DNA of 64,000 bases. It comes from Echiichthys vipera (taxonomy: Eukaryota > Chordata > Actinopteri > Perciformes > Trachinidae). Of the stretch, positions 47,791 to 60,137 are shown piece by piece (within the stretch, counting starts at the first letter, position 1; every line of letters starts with the position of its first letter). Position numbers and translations under genes: made by a program. The stretch is taken from the NCBI GenBank assembly GCA_963691815.1, contig OY829648.1, positions 29,766,383 through 29,830,382 on the forward strand, given 5' to 3'. The notes beneath the pieces were generated by a model, which was not told the DNA's origin, made no database searches, and saw only the letters and a program-made list of their open reading frames with translations.

Positions 47791-48362
47791 GACCTCACAA
47801 GTGGCTTGTCACGTTTTCCTTACTATTTATAGTATCCAAAATTTTTCCAAACTTCCGATTGGATGGTTTCACTGTTAACTTTGTCGGCCATGTTGTTCTT
47901 CCTCACAAGCCTCCGCAGCAACGCTCAACACTAACTAACCCTGTACTCTTGTCAACATGAGTCTAGTGTTGATCTTTTACCTTTGAAGAGTGGAGTGGAG
48001 TGGAGACAACGCAGAAGCAGCAAAGCTTAGGCAACTTTGACTACTTCATAATCAGGCCATCGAGTGGTTCATGTTACTTTTTGACTGGACCACAGGTCTG
48101 CGTATCGAGTGGCATCTTTAAATTAAAATCGGTTTCCAATCTGTGATTTTTTACACCCCTTTTTTCTACCTATACACATTATGGTTGTGACATCTGTAAA
48201 AAAGTTGAATTAGTCTTGTTGTAAGGCATAGTTTCTGAATACGGGCTGTGTGCTTTTCTATGTGGATTGATAGTTTGATACTTTCACATTCATATACACC
48301 TCCAACTACTTTATAATGAAAAACACATGGACATTTAACTTTTTATAATATGGGACCTTTAA

Positions 48363-48913
<551 letters not shown>

Positions 48914-48914
48914 T

Positions 48915-50205
48915 CACATTTGCAGTGTGCAGATTACATCTGTCGAGTGTTTTGTGTGTGTACTTTGTGGAAAGTGGATGGTCAAAGTTTTCAAGCAGGT
49001 GCCAAATTGCTGCTGTGCCCTTCAGTAAGTCACTCAACCTCGATTCTCACTGCACAGCTTCCAGGCCAAGTGGTTCCATATTGCTGTGTTTGTATAAAAG
49101 CTTGTCTCACAGGGGTTTTGGTGTGTGTGTCAGCAAAACAATAGCAGTTCTGTCTGAATAACTCAACCTACGCAGAGCCCTTAGACGTCCACAAAGCATT
49201 CAAACAACTACTCCTGGTTTTTCATACAGACATCACACAACAGAAACGGAGGGAACTTATAACAACTGGACAGAGTGTATTGCAAAGTACAGCACATAAA
49301 GCACAGGATGAATATTCATCTAACATTTATCTGCTACTGCTGTAAAGTGTGTAAAGGGAGGGTTTCTGTAATACACAAGAGGTCAGGAATCACCTGACCT
49401 GAAAAGAGTTTAGGAGGGAAAGAGGGTGGGGACTCTCGGAAATTGATGAGAGCTGAAGGAAGGTTGTGAAGAAGATGGAAGAAGACACAAAGATTAGAAA
49501 GAGGGCAGGATGTGAGGAAAAAGGTGAAAAGCAGAGGAAGAAGGAATGAGATCAGTTCGAGAAATATGAGAAGGGTGAGGTCATGAGAAAGTAGAGAGAA
49601 CAAAAGGTGGAAAAAAGAGAGGAAAGAATAAAGGAAAAACTTCAGAGAAAAGAAAGAGTGGAGAATGCCATTAATATAATCAAATGTTCTTTTGTGCTCC
49701 CAGGAAACATATGGTGCTCCTGCTAACTCAAAGAGCCAACAGAAGTGTGCATTGCAAGAGGAAAGGAAGAATACAGCAGGTTTTTGGGAGACTGTCCTAG
49801 ATTTAAAGTGATGAGAACACAGATGACAAAATCACCCCTGTGTCCCTGGTGGATCATTTGCTCTACATAACGTTTGGCATTAACACTTGTCAACTTTCAA
49901 ACACATGCACTGACTGCTAGTGATACCAGTTTATTTTACCATAAGTAGCAACTATCTTATGTAATACTAAAATACAACCTGCACAGTTCCAGACTTCTTG
50001 GAGAATTTTCCGGTCAGTATTAAACATCTGAATACCAATTGTTAGATGCTTATTATTTAAATAAATGGTTTTAAAATTCAACTTTTAACACGTATGTTAA
50101 ATTCTGACTATGTATGCCATTATGTTGCCTAGTAACAAGACATTTTTCCTATGTATTGTAGCTCATATAAGTGAATGAACTCCAAACTAAGACATGTTCA
50201 ACGTA
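48915..50205. other. Intronic sequence; purine-rich strand 49380-49680
   Basis: No gene. 49400-49670 is strongly A/G-biased on the plus strand (GAAGATGGAAGAAGACACAA type). Confidence 0.5.
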
Positions 50206-50375
50206 GGCAAGGCAAGGCAAGGCAAGGCAAGGCAACTTTATTTGTATAGCACTTTTCATACACAAGGCAGACTCAAAGTGCTTCACAGCACAACATGTCA
50301 TGAATTAAAATGCATTACAGAAAGACAAAGAGAGACAATAAAAACAGTGTGGACGTTAAAAGTGCAAAGGTTTAG

Positions 50376-53023
50376 CACCTAAAAATTTTTTTCGAGGATT
50401 TTACCGAATTATTGTCTAGTATCTCCACTGACTTTGACTGCCTAGTTATAACTGGTGACTTTAATTTTCATATTGACGATTCGAATGACAAGGGTGCAAA
50501 GGAACTTTTTACTATTTTAGATACATTTGACCTGTCTCAACATGTGAAAGAGGCTACTCATTGTAAAGGACACACCCTGGACCTGATTATCACAAAAGGT
50601 CTCAATGTTTCTGATGTTCTTGTGACTGATCTTTCATTGTCTGATCACTTCTGTGTTTTCTTTAATATTTCTTTAATTCCGGAGGCACAAACAGAATCAA
50701 AGAATGTCAAAAAGCGCTACATCAATGAACATGCTAATGTACTCTTTAAAAATGCCATCTCCTCGCTACCACCTCTAAACCCATGCCATGCTGATGATCT
50801 TGTAAACAACTTTAATTCCAAAATTGTGAATATCATAGATGTCATTGCACCGGTTACAGTTAAAACGATTTCTGGTAAGCAAAAGGCACCCTGGAGAAAA
50901 GCTGCTGTTGTAACAGCCCAGAGGAGAGAGTGCAGGAAGGCTGAACGAATCTGGCGAAATACAAAACTTCATATTCACCATGACATCTATAAAGAGAGGC
51001 TCCAGGCCTACAATTTAGTCTTAAAAAGTGCTAGAGAAACATTATTCTCCAATATCATAAACAGCAACACTAATAAGGCCAAAACCCTATTTGCAACTGT
51101 CGACAGACTGACCAACCCCCCGACACAAATACCAGCCGAACTCCATTCCACACAGAAATGCAATGAGTTTGCATTCTTTTATACTGATAAAATTGAAGGC
51201 ATCAGACGTGCCATCAATATCTCAAACAAAAAAGTTGGATCACCACCCCGTTTAGGCCAAAATAACACAGCAATGATGGCAAGCTTTAATGCCATAGACT
51301 CTAAAACTCTAGTGGAAACAGTGACCGATCTAAAGCCAACCACCTGCTGTCTCGATGCTTTACCTACCAACTTCTTTAAGAATGTTTTCGACTGCCTATC
51401 AACAGACGTATTGCAAATAGTTAATAACTCTATTCAATCGGGCAATTTCCCAAAGGCCTTCAAAACTGCAGTCATTAAACCTCTTCTAAAAAAGCGGAGC
51501 CTAGATGCCTCTATTATCAACAACTACAGACCGATTTCAAATCTACCATTCATAAGTAAAATAATTGAGAAAGTTGTACTCCAACAACTAAATCACTTCT
51601 TGGCTTCTACTGGCTGCCACAACAACCTCCAGTCAGGATTTAGACCTTTTCATAGCACCGAGACGGCCCTTATTAAAGTTATAAATGACATCCGTCTTAA
51701 CACAGACTCTGGCAAAACTTCAGTACTAATGCTATTGGACCTCAGTGCTGCATTTGACACTGTCGACCACTCAATACTTTTGGACAGGTTGGAAAACTGG
51801 GTGGGGCTCTCAGGCACAGTCCTAAACTGGTTCAAGTCATATCTACAAGATAGGAACTATTTTGTTTCCATTGGCGACTTTGTATCAGAACAAACCAACG
51901 TAACGTGTGGAGTCCCCCAAGGTTCAATCTTGGGGCCGACTTTATTTAACATCTATATGCTCCCACTAGGACAAATCATGCAAAATAATAACATTGACCA
52001 CCATTGCTATGCCGATGACACCCAAATCTATGTAGCGCTATCACCAAATGACTATCGCCCCATAGATCTTCTGTGCCAGTGCATTGAGCATGTCAAACAC
52101 TGGATGTGCCAAAATTTCCTTCAACTAAATGAGGATAAAACTGAGATAATTGTTTTTGGTGCTAAGAAAGAAAGGTTTAAAGTCATCCAACACCTTCAAT
52201 CACTGTCCCTGAAAACCTCAAATAAAGCCAGAAATCTTGGGGTTATTATGGATTCTGATTTACATTTCAACAGTCACATCAAATCAGTAACAAAATCGGC
52301 CTATTATCACCTTAAAAATGTAACAAGACTTAGAGGGCTCATGTCAGCTCAAGACTTAGAAAAACTTGTCCATGCCTTTATAACCAGTAGGCTAGACTAC
52401 TGTAACGGTCTCCTTGCAGGTCTTCCCAAAAAAACTGTCAGGCAGCTACAGCTTGTTCAGAACGCTGCTGCTCGAGTTCTAACAAAGACCAAAAAATGTG
52501 AGCACATTACACCAATTCTTAAATCATTACACTGGCTTCCTGTACGTCAGAGAATTGATATCAAAATCCTCCTGCTCACATATAAATCACTACATGGTCT
52601 AGGGCCGAGGTATATCACTGATATGCTCCCACTGCATAAGCCTTCTAGATCACTAAGACCAATCTGTTAGTGGTTCGCAGAGTAAACTCAAATCAAGGGA
52701 AAGCATCTTTCAGTCATTATGCAACAAACAGCTGGAATAAACTTCCTGAAGATGTAAGACTTTCACCCACTCTGACCACTTTTAAAACTAGACTGAAAAC
52801 TTTTATGTTCACCTTAGCTTTCTGCTAAATCTTCGCACTTTTAACGTCCGCACTGTTTTGATTATTGTCTATGTTTTTATTCTCTTTGTCTTTCTGTAAT
52901 GCATTTGAATTCATGACATGTTGTGCTGTGAAGCACTTTGAGTCTGCCTTGTGTATGAAAAGTACTGTACAAATAAAGCTGCCTTGCCTTGCCTTGCCTT
53001 GCCTTGCCTTGCCTTGCCTTGCC
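50376..53023 (+). mobile_element. L2/Maui-type LINE, inserted copy, 5'-truncated
   Basis: Begins inside the endonuclease (about 50388), runs through RT to the 3' UTR and ends in AATAAAGCTGCC followed by about eight GCCTT repeats (52980-53023). A short TAGCA duplication (50371-50375 and 53024-53028) flanks it. The insertion is antisense inside the host copy's 3' UTR, just after the stop codon. Confidence 0.85.
50388..52828 (+). pseudogene. ORF2 (endonuclease C-terminal half plus reverse transcriptase), nearly intact
   Basis: A 752-codon open frame (first ATG 50412; homology from 50388). Endonuclease: CLVITGDFNFHIDDSN, HTLDLIITKG, LSDHFCVFF (the SDH box). RT: KPLLKKRSLDASIINNYRPI, ISNLPFISKIIEKV, LLDLSAAFDTVDHSILL, GVPQGSILGPTLF, HHCYADDTQIYV (YADD). 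C-terminal: LHWLPVRQRIDIKILLLTYK. An 11-bp deletion at about 52658 relative to the other copy shifts the last 45 or so codons out of frame, so the ORF stops at 52670 instead of 52828. Missing the first half of the endonuclease, so not autonomous. Confidence 0.9.
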
Positions 53024-53026
53024 TAG

Positions 53027-55510
53027 CAGAAAGCTAAGGTGAACATAAAAGTTTTCAGTCTAGTTTTAAAAGTGGTCAGAGTGGGTGAAAGTCTCACATC
53101 TTCAGGAAGTTTATTCCAGCTGTTTGTTGCATAATGACTGAAAGATGCTTTCCCTTGATATGAGTTTACTCTGCGAACCACTAACAGATTGGCCTCAGAG
53201 GATCTTAGTGATCTAGAAGGCTTATGTAGTGGGAGCATATCAGTGATATACTTAGGCCCTAGACCATGTAGTGATTTATATGTGAGCAGGAGGATTTTGA
53301 AATCAATTCTCTGACGTACAGGAAGCCAGTGTAATGATTTAAGAATTGGTGTAATGTGCTCACATTTTCTGGTCTTTGTTAGAACTCTAGCAGCAGCGTT
53401 CTGAACAAGCTGTAGCTGCCTGACAGTTTTTTTGGGAAGACCTGTTAGGAGACTAGCCTACTGGTAATGAAGGCATGGACAAGTTTTTCTAAGTCTTGAG
53501 CTGACATGAGCCCTCTAAGTCTTGTTACATTTTTAAGGTGATAGTAGGCTGATTTTGTTACTGATTTGATGTGACTGTCGAAATGTAAATCAGAATCCAT
53601 AATAACCCCAAGATTTCTGGCTTTATATGAGGTTTTCAGGGACAGTGATTGAAGGTGTTGGATGACTTTAAACCTTTCTTTCTTAGCACCAAAAACAATT
53701 ATCTCAGTTTTATCCTCATTTAGTTAAGGAAATTTTGGCACATCCAGTGTTTGACATGCTCAATCCACTGGCACAGACGATCTATGGGGCGGTAGTCATT
53801 TGGTGATAGCGCTACATAGATTTGGGTGTCATCGGCATAGCAATGGTGGTCAATGTTATTATTTTGCATGATTTGTCCTAGTGGGAGCATGTAGATGTTA
53901 AATAAAGTCGGCCCCAAGATTGAACCTTGGGGGACTCCACACGTTACGTTGGTTTGTTCTGATACAAAGTCGCCAATGGAAACAAAATAGTTCCTATCTT
54001 GTAGATATGACTTGAACCAGTTTAAGACTGTGCCTGAGAGCCCCACCCAGTTTTCCAACCTGTCCAAAAGTATTGAGTGGTCAACAGTGTCAAATGCAGC
54101 ACTGAGGTCCAATAGCATTAATACTGAAGTTTTGCCAGAGTCTGTGTTAAGACGGATGTCATTTATAACTTTAATAAGGGCCGTCTCGGTGCTATGAAAA
54201 GGTCTAAATCCTGACTGGAGGTTGTTGTGGCAGCCAGTAGAAGCCAAGAAGTGATTTAGTTGTTGGAGTACAACTTTCTCAATTATTTTACTTATGAATG
54301 GTAGATTTGAAATTGGTCTGTAGTTGTTGATAATAGAGGCATCTAGGCTCCGCTTTTTTAGAAGAGGTTTAATGACTGCAGTTTTGAAGGCCTTTGGGAA
54401 ATTGCCAGATTGAATAGAGTTATTAACTATTTGCAATACGTCTGTTGATAGGCAGTCAAAAACATTCTTAAAGAAGTTGGTAGGTAAAGCATCAAGACAG
54501 CAGGTGGTTGGCTTTAGATCGGTCACTGTTTCAATTAGAGTTTTAGATTCTATGGCATTAAAGCTTGCCATCATTGCTGTGTTATTTTGGCCTAAACGGG
54601 GTGGTGGTCCAACTTTTTTGTTTGAGATATTGATGGCACGTCTGATGCCTTCAATTTTATCAATTTTATTGCATTTCTGTTTGGAATGGAGTTCGGCTGG
54701 TATTTGTGTTGGGGGGTTGGTCAGTCTGTCGACAGTTGGAAATAGGGTTTTGGCCTTATTAGTGTTGCTGTTTATGATATTGGAGAAGAATGTTTCTCTA
54801 GCGCTTTTTAAGACTAAATTGTAGGCCTGGAGCCTCTCTTTATAGATGTCATGGTGAATATGAAGTTTTGTATTTCGCCAGATTCGTTCAGCCTTCCTGC
54901 ACTCTCTTCTCTGGGCTGTTACAACAGCAGCTTTTCTTCAGGGAGCCTTTTGCTTACCAGAAATCGTTTTAACTGTAACCGGTGCAATGACATCTATGAT
55001 ATTCACAATTTTGGAATTAAAGTTGTTTACAAGATCATCAGCATGGCATTGGTTTAGAGGTGGTAGTGAGGAGATGGCATTTTTGAAGAGTACATTAGCA
55101 TGTTCATTGATGTAGCGCTTTTTGACATTCTTTGATTCTGTTTGTGTATCCGGAATTAAAGAAATATTAAAGAAAACACAGAAGTGATCAGACAATGAAA
55201 GATCAGTCACAAGAACATCAGAAACATTGAGACCTTTTGTGATAATCAGGTCCAGGGTGTGTCCTTTACAATGAGTAGCCTCTTTCACATGTTGAGACAG
55301 TTCAAATGTATCTAAAATAGTAAAAAGTTCCTTTGCACCCTTGTCATTCAAATCCTCAATATGAAAATTAAAGTCACCAGTTATAACTAGGCACTCAAAG
55401 TCAGTGGAGATGCTAGACAATAATTCGGTAAAATCATTGAAAAAATTTGCTGAGTATTTAGGTGGCCTGTAAATAATTAACAGGAGAATTTTGGGAGAGC
55501 ATTTCAACAC
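53027..55510 (-). pseudogene. ORF2 of the host L2-type LINE copy
   Basis: Minus strand. 55510-54938: endonuclease from the IIYRPP block (LKCSPKILLLIIYRPPKYSA) through GDFNFHIED and LSDHFCVFF. 54574-53720: RT with AFDTVDHS, GVPQGSILGP and YADD. 53238-53023: the C-terminal end (VNSYQGKASFSHYATNSWNK...FMFTLAFC and stop site). Between these are frameshifts and stops near 54940, 53720-53460 and 53240. The first part of the endonuclease is absent: ORF1's proline-rich end runs directly into the middle of the endonuclease. Confidence 0.88.
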
Positions 55511-57097
55511 CGAAGTAGTGAGAGGGCCGAAGTAGGGCTGAGGGTTTGTGAAGCACGCCTTCGTGGAGGGGGGGGGGGGGGGGGGGGTGAGAAGGGGTTG
55601 CCACTGAGATGACGCTGAGGGGGAGATTGCTGAGGTCGGTCAAGGGGGGTAAAAATAGAAGTAGGGCGGGGAGTGGGTGGGGGTAGCTCCCGGAACTCCA
55701 AGGGGGATAAGGGGGGAGAAAGGCTTACTTGAGGAAGGGAGAAGGATGGAGACCTGGATGGAGGCTTGGGGGGTGTGGGGGAGGGATCTTCACGCGCATT
55801 CGAAATTAAGGGGGCGATAGAGGGGGATGGACACCTCTCCTCTTTGCTCTGGTGTCTCTCATGGTCAGCGCTCTCCTTTTGCAATGGCGGTCCTCCTTCG
55901 ACGTTCATGATAAGCTGTGTTGTGTCTATCTTTTCCATTGGTTCCTCTTGTCTCTTGTCCTTGGCAGTGATGATAGATGGATGACGCAGGAAGTAAGACA
56001 TGTTGGTCATGAAAAGCTTTACTCCCAGCTTATTTAGACAATGTCCGTCTGCCTTAAAAAGAAGCCTGCGGTCCCAGAAAAAGCTAAAATTGTCAATAAA
56101 ATGCATTGAACGAGCAAGAAAAGCGCTGGAGAGCCACTCATTCAGCGAGTAAAGTCGACTGAATCTCTCAACTCCTCTCCCGATCGGGGGTAGAGGACCA
56201 CTGATAAACACCTCAGCATTCACAGCGCTGACTGTTTCAAAGAGTTTATTGTGCTCTCTCAGCTCCCTTGATTTTTGTTTTTCAATGTCATTAAAACCAA
56301 TGTGCAGAATGATATTTTTCACATTTGGGTGTGCAGCCACAATTTCCAGGATTCTTTTGTCCAAGTCAGACACCGTATCCTTCGGAAAGCAGAGTACTTT
56401 GGTGTTATTATTGCTTTTTCATGTCTTTTACAGAAAAGTCACCCACAATCAGATTTTCAGGCCCACTTGTTAGCTTTCTCTGTGGTTTAAAGTTAGCAGG
56501 TCTTACCCTTCTGTGTGGTGATGATGAGTTATTCAGGCAATCAGGGGGGGATCCATTGTCCGGCAATAGTGGTACAAACCTGTTCTTTAGTTGAACACTT
56601 GCTTGCTGGGGAGGTTTTTTGGTACTTTTCCTCTTCTCAGCTGTCCGCTGCTGTGTCCTACGTGGCAGGGGAGTTGATGAAGCACTATGCCTGGATGGAG
56701 ATGGTAGCGCAGGCCAACCGGTCAGATCAGAGATATCGGGGCGCTGGGTCCTCCCAGTTATCCGTTCTCCCTTGTCGCAGGGAGGTGGGACCACCTCCCT
56801 GGAAGAGTGTTTCAGGGAAGAGAAGACCTTCCTCCCTGGTAGTGTGTTCCAGGGAGGATTATCGCTGGTAGATTTATTACCCTGTACAGGGACCTCCCGT
56901 TTCCTCGTAGTTTCATCATTGCTAGTGTGCTGGGTTCTAGCATGCCCCTGTCCACTGTTTTCCGTCAGTGCTAGAGTTGTATTGTTGTCACAATATCCAT
57001 TCACTTCTATATATACTTCTAACCGATTCATTTTTGTTTCCAGCAGTAAAATCTTCTGTAGTAGTTTGTGGTAGTCTTCCGTAGAGAAGGGAGGCAT
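55504..57097 (-). pseudogene. ORF1 of the host L2-type LINE: coiled coil, basic-proline region, SGNH esterase-like domain
   Basis: Minus strand, two frames. 57097-56408: HKLLQKILLLETKMNRLEVY (heptad-like coiled coil), a Ser/Pro/Arg-rich linker, then LIVGDFSVKDM, which is block I of SGNH esterase with Ser replaced by Phe. A frameshift in an AAAAAGCAATAATAAC stretch near 56400 follows. 56373-55504: LHIGFNDIEKQ (block III, G-x-N-D), PLPPIGRGVERF, DGHCLNKLGVKLF (block V region, with Cys where the His of D-x-x-H would sit if aligned on Asp), then a proline tract that ends at poly(G) 55569-55587. Fish L2/CR1-type ORF1 proteins are known to carry this esterase. This copy cannot be catalytic. Confidence 0.82.
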
Positions 57098-57199
57098 CTT
57101 CTGCTGATTACCTTTAGCACTGTAGCACAGGCTCAGGCTTATCTTGAATGGTAGGCCTCACTGCCTAGCGTTGAGGAAGTTGTAAAAATAAAAAAAAAT

Positions 57200-58270
57200 G
57201 CAAGCAAAGGCGAGAGCAAGCAGAAAAGCGTCTGCACTGTAGCAAAGCAGGATGCCTGGTTTTCAACGTACAGCATTTTATTCCAGCTAAATGCTTAAAG
57301 AGTGAAATGAATAACTGTGAACCTGTAACACTACAGAGAGGAACAGTGGAGATGAACAATTAACCAGGAAACCACAAAAGAAAACACAAGGCTGTGCTTC
57401 ATTGGCTTTAGATGGAGTAATACTGTAAATCAATAAAATAATGATAAATACAAATAAATCATGAATAAAATGTAGACGACATGTATGGAAAAAAATCAAA
57501 TAAATGAGAATCGCAGTCGCACGGCAAACGGTAACCATGGTAGCCTGACACCATTCTACAGCCAGATGATTAGTTTCATATCATCAACAAGTTTGCTATG
57601 TTGCGTTAGTAAACTTGTTTTGATTTGTATATATGAATATATTTTATTTTAGAAAGTGAGATTATGGAAACAATACAAACATCTTTCCATACTCTTGTCC
57701 CTTTTTGCTAACTAATCCAGACGTGGAAATTACTCAAATTAAATTCCAGACTTTTCCATACTGCTAAGGAACCCTGAACCTGGGACAGCACAAATATATA
57801 ATTTAAGCAACTGTTACACAGGCATTTAACCAGAAATACCAGTTTACAGTTGAACATTTTATATTAAAACAACTAATAGAAAATGGTTGATCCACCCCCA
57901 CACTGCTTGACTGACATCAAATCAAAGCTCATTTAACTTAATTAGATAGATGCATTTTGATTAAAGATAAAATAACATAAGCAGTACAAAAATAAACAAA
58001 GCAAAACTAACATGCAAATGGAGCCTATAATAAAATACTAAACTGTAATAAAAAAACGTGCAACTGGGAAAACTCACACCTTTATCATCACTATAATAAT
58101 ATTGAGTTTGACCTCACAAAATTCCATCATAGCTCCCACCAAACTGAACCTGAACTGAGGTTAAATCAGCAAGGCCATTTGTTTGACGAATGAATGGGAA
58201 TCATCAGCTGCTTATCACTGACATAGATATAAGGTGGGATGACCCTACTATACCTGACAGTTACCTTATA
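57200..58270. other. Intronic sequence, AT-rich, no feature recognised
   Basis: Nothing supported. Confidence 0.5.
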
Positions 58271-58277
58271 AGGCCAT

Positions 58278-59100
58278 ATAATAGAATAGAATAAAATAGA
58301 ATAGAATTACTTTAATGATCCAAGACTGGGAAATTATTTTGTTACAGCAGTAGTGGGTCAGCAAATAAACACTTTGTACATAACATACATAGAATCCAAT
58401 ATATACATAGTGTATATATACAATGCACAGTGTGCTATATACAATAAACAATAAAAATATATACAACAAAGTATGCAAAATACACTATAACAATAATAAT
58501 ATATACAACAAAACAGTAGAGAGACCAGAGTTCTCTGTCAGGCAGAGGTGAGAGAGTTTTTATATACAGTGGATTGTGGCAGGAAAGATTTCCATGGGAA
58601 ATTAGAATCAGGATCATCCATGATGGATAACAGTTTTTTCAGTGTCCTCCTTTCCACCACAGCCTCCAGAGCCAGCCTTCCTGATCAGTTTGTTGAGTCT
58701 GTTGGTGTCGCTGGCTCCAATGCTGTTTCCCCAACAATCCACAGCAAAGAAAAGTACACTGGCCACCACAGACTGATAAAAGATCTCCAACATCTTGCTG
58801 CACACGTTGAAGGATCTCAGGTTCCTCAGGAAGTAAAGTCTGCTCATCCCCTTCTTGTAAACAGCTTCAGTGTGCGATCTCCAGTCCAGTCTGTGGTTAA
58901 TGGTAACACCCAGGTACTTGTAAACCTCCACCGCCTCCACATCCTTTCCCAGAATGCACAGAGGTTGGAAAGCCGTCATCCTCTTCTTCCTGAAATCTAT
59001 CACCATCTCTCTGGTCTTGCTGATGTTCAGCCGCAGGTGATTCTGTCCAGTCCACGTCACAAAGTTGTCTGCCAGTGCCCTGTACTGACCATCTATTGTC
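58278..59100 (-). mobile_element. Rex1 LINE, 5'-truncated 3' end
   Basis: Minus strand: RT C-terminal part (59060-58614) and 3' UTR to 58278, ending in ATTCT repeats (plus strand TAGAATAGAATAAAATAGAA at 58282-58301). GMSRLYFLRNLRSFNV matches the conserved S-R-L-(F/Y)-(L/F)-L-R segment used as a Rex1 primer site in fish, as I remember it. Truncated in the RT upstream of 59100. Confidence 0.85.
58614..59060 (-). pseudogene. Rex1 RT C-terminal fragment
   Basis: LRLNISKTREMVIDFRKKRM (the block after ADD), VYKYLGVTINHRLDWRSH, GMSRLYFLRNLRSFNVCSKM, LFFAVDCWGNSIG, RLNKLIRKAGS. An uninterrupted frame of 148 codons, ending at 58614; the catalytic box is beyond the truncation point. Confidence 0.85.
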
Positions 59101-60101
59101 TATTTAATTGTAGTTTACATCCTATGTGAAACAGTAACAAAGTCACAGTGTTTTAAGCTTAAAAAAGGACATGTCTGCATGCATGACAGATATCTGCTGG
59201 CTATACTAGAATACCCGAAATTTGGCTTTTCTCATAGCCATTGTAAGACAGATAGATGATGGGTTCCAAGATTGTTAGTAAAAAGTACCGGGACAACTAT
59301 AGCTCTTTTTTTCAAAATATAGCGTATTCAGGATATAAAGTTGAAACAAACAGTTGGCATCTTATATTCTTTTTATCCAAATATCCCCTTTAGGTCTAGC
59401 AGGAGGTGTCCCCAATCATAGAGCTGATGGAAAGGTGTGGCGGGTTGTTGTGGGAGGGATCATATTGTCCCTCTAAGTTTTCTACCTTTGTGTGTCTGGG
59501 GGGTGTCTGTGTTTATTAAACAGTTCTGTCAACTCAGCTTTCAGTCAGTTAGATGGGCTGTGATCCGATGTGACAGCGACCGAGGCAGAAAGAGGACACG
59601 CACCCTCGCACACACACATAATCCATGCACGGAGATCAGGTCTCAGGAGGGGGATCTCTCTCACATTCATCTTCAATCCCCAACAAACACAATGAAAACC
59701 TCACCTCTCCGCTGCCTGCCAATCATCCAAGCCTGATAACTGCTTTTTTGACTCCCAGTGGAAATTCTATATTTCAAATGACAGCATGTGCGCTTACTCT
59801 ACCCACTCAGCTAAAAGCCGAGTGTGCGTGTGTGTTAGCCCGTATCTTTGGGTCTCCGAGGCGTTTTCTTTTCCCACTCAAACATCTAACTTCTCTCCAT
59901 AAACAGCACCCACAGAGCAGCAGCATCATATTTTCATGTCAGTCTATTGATTAAATGCTAATGCAAATCAATTGTTTATCCTCTGCATCTTCAGCACTGT
60001 TATGTTAGAGAAAACAGGGATACAGTAGCCACCATAACAAGGAAAAAGGGAAAAAACTGCCAGGAGAGAAGACAAAAAAAAGAAAGCATGAGACTAAAAA
60101 A

Positions 60102-60137
<36 letters not shown>

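Larger units (their letters stand above)
46792..48362. mobile_element. TTAA-flanked non-autonomous DNA transposon (piggyBac- or Kolobok-type) with two nested SINEs
   Basis: Left end TTAA-ATATCCCATATTATG and right end CATAATATGGGACCT-like (TATAATATGGGACCT)-TTAA are inverted repeats around a TTAA duplication. The inside (TTTTCAGGTTG near the left, CTGATTGGTCAG at about 46970, TATGTGGATTGA and AAAACACATGG near the right) is a wording common to many fish genomes. Two SINEs (47148-47475, 47523-47790) lie inside. No transposase frame. Confidence 0.8.
50207..57200 (-). mobile_element. L2/Maui-type LINE, host copy, split by a second copy
   Basis: A minus-strand element: ORF1 (57097-55504), ORF2 (55510-53027), then its 3' UTR displaced to 50375-50207 by the antisense insertion at 50376-53023. 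The 3' UTR at 50207-50375 is the reverse complement of the other copy's 3' UTR and ends in GGCAA repeats (50207-50237). The sequence flanking the insert joins TTTCTGC|TAAACC as in the intact copy. The 5' end is near 57150-57250 but not exact. It has frameshifts in both ORFs, a deletion of the ORF1-ORF2 junction with poly(G) at 55569-55587, and a missing stretch in the RT C-terminus. Confidence 0.85.

Noticed and set aside
56515..57074. Plus-strand frames over ORF1 of the L2-type LINE
   Set aside because: Antisense shadows; the minus strand holds the coiled-coil and esterase blocks.
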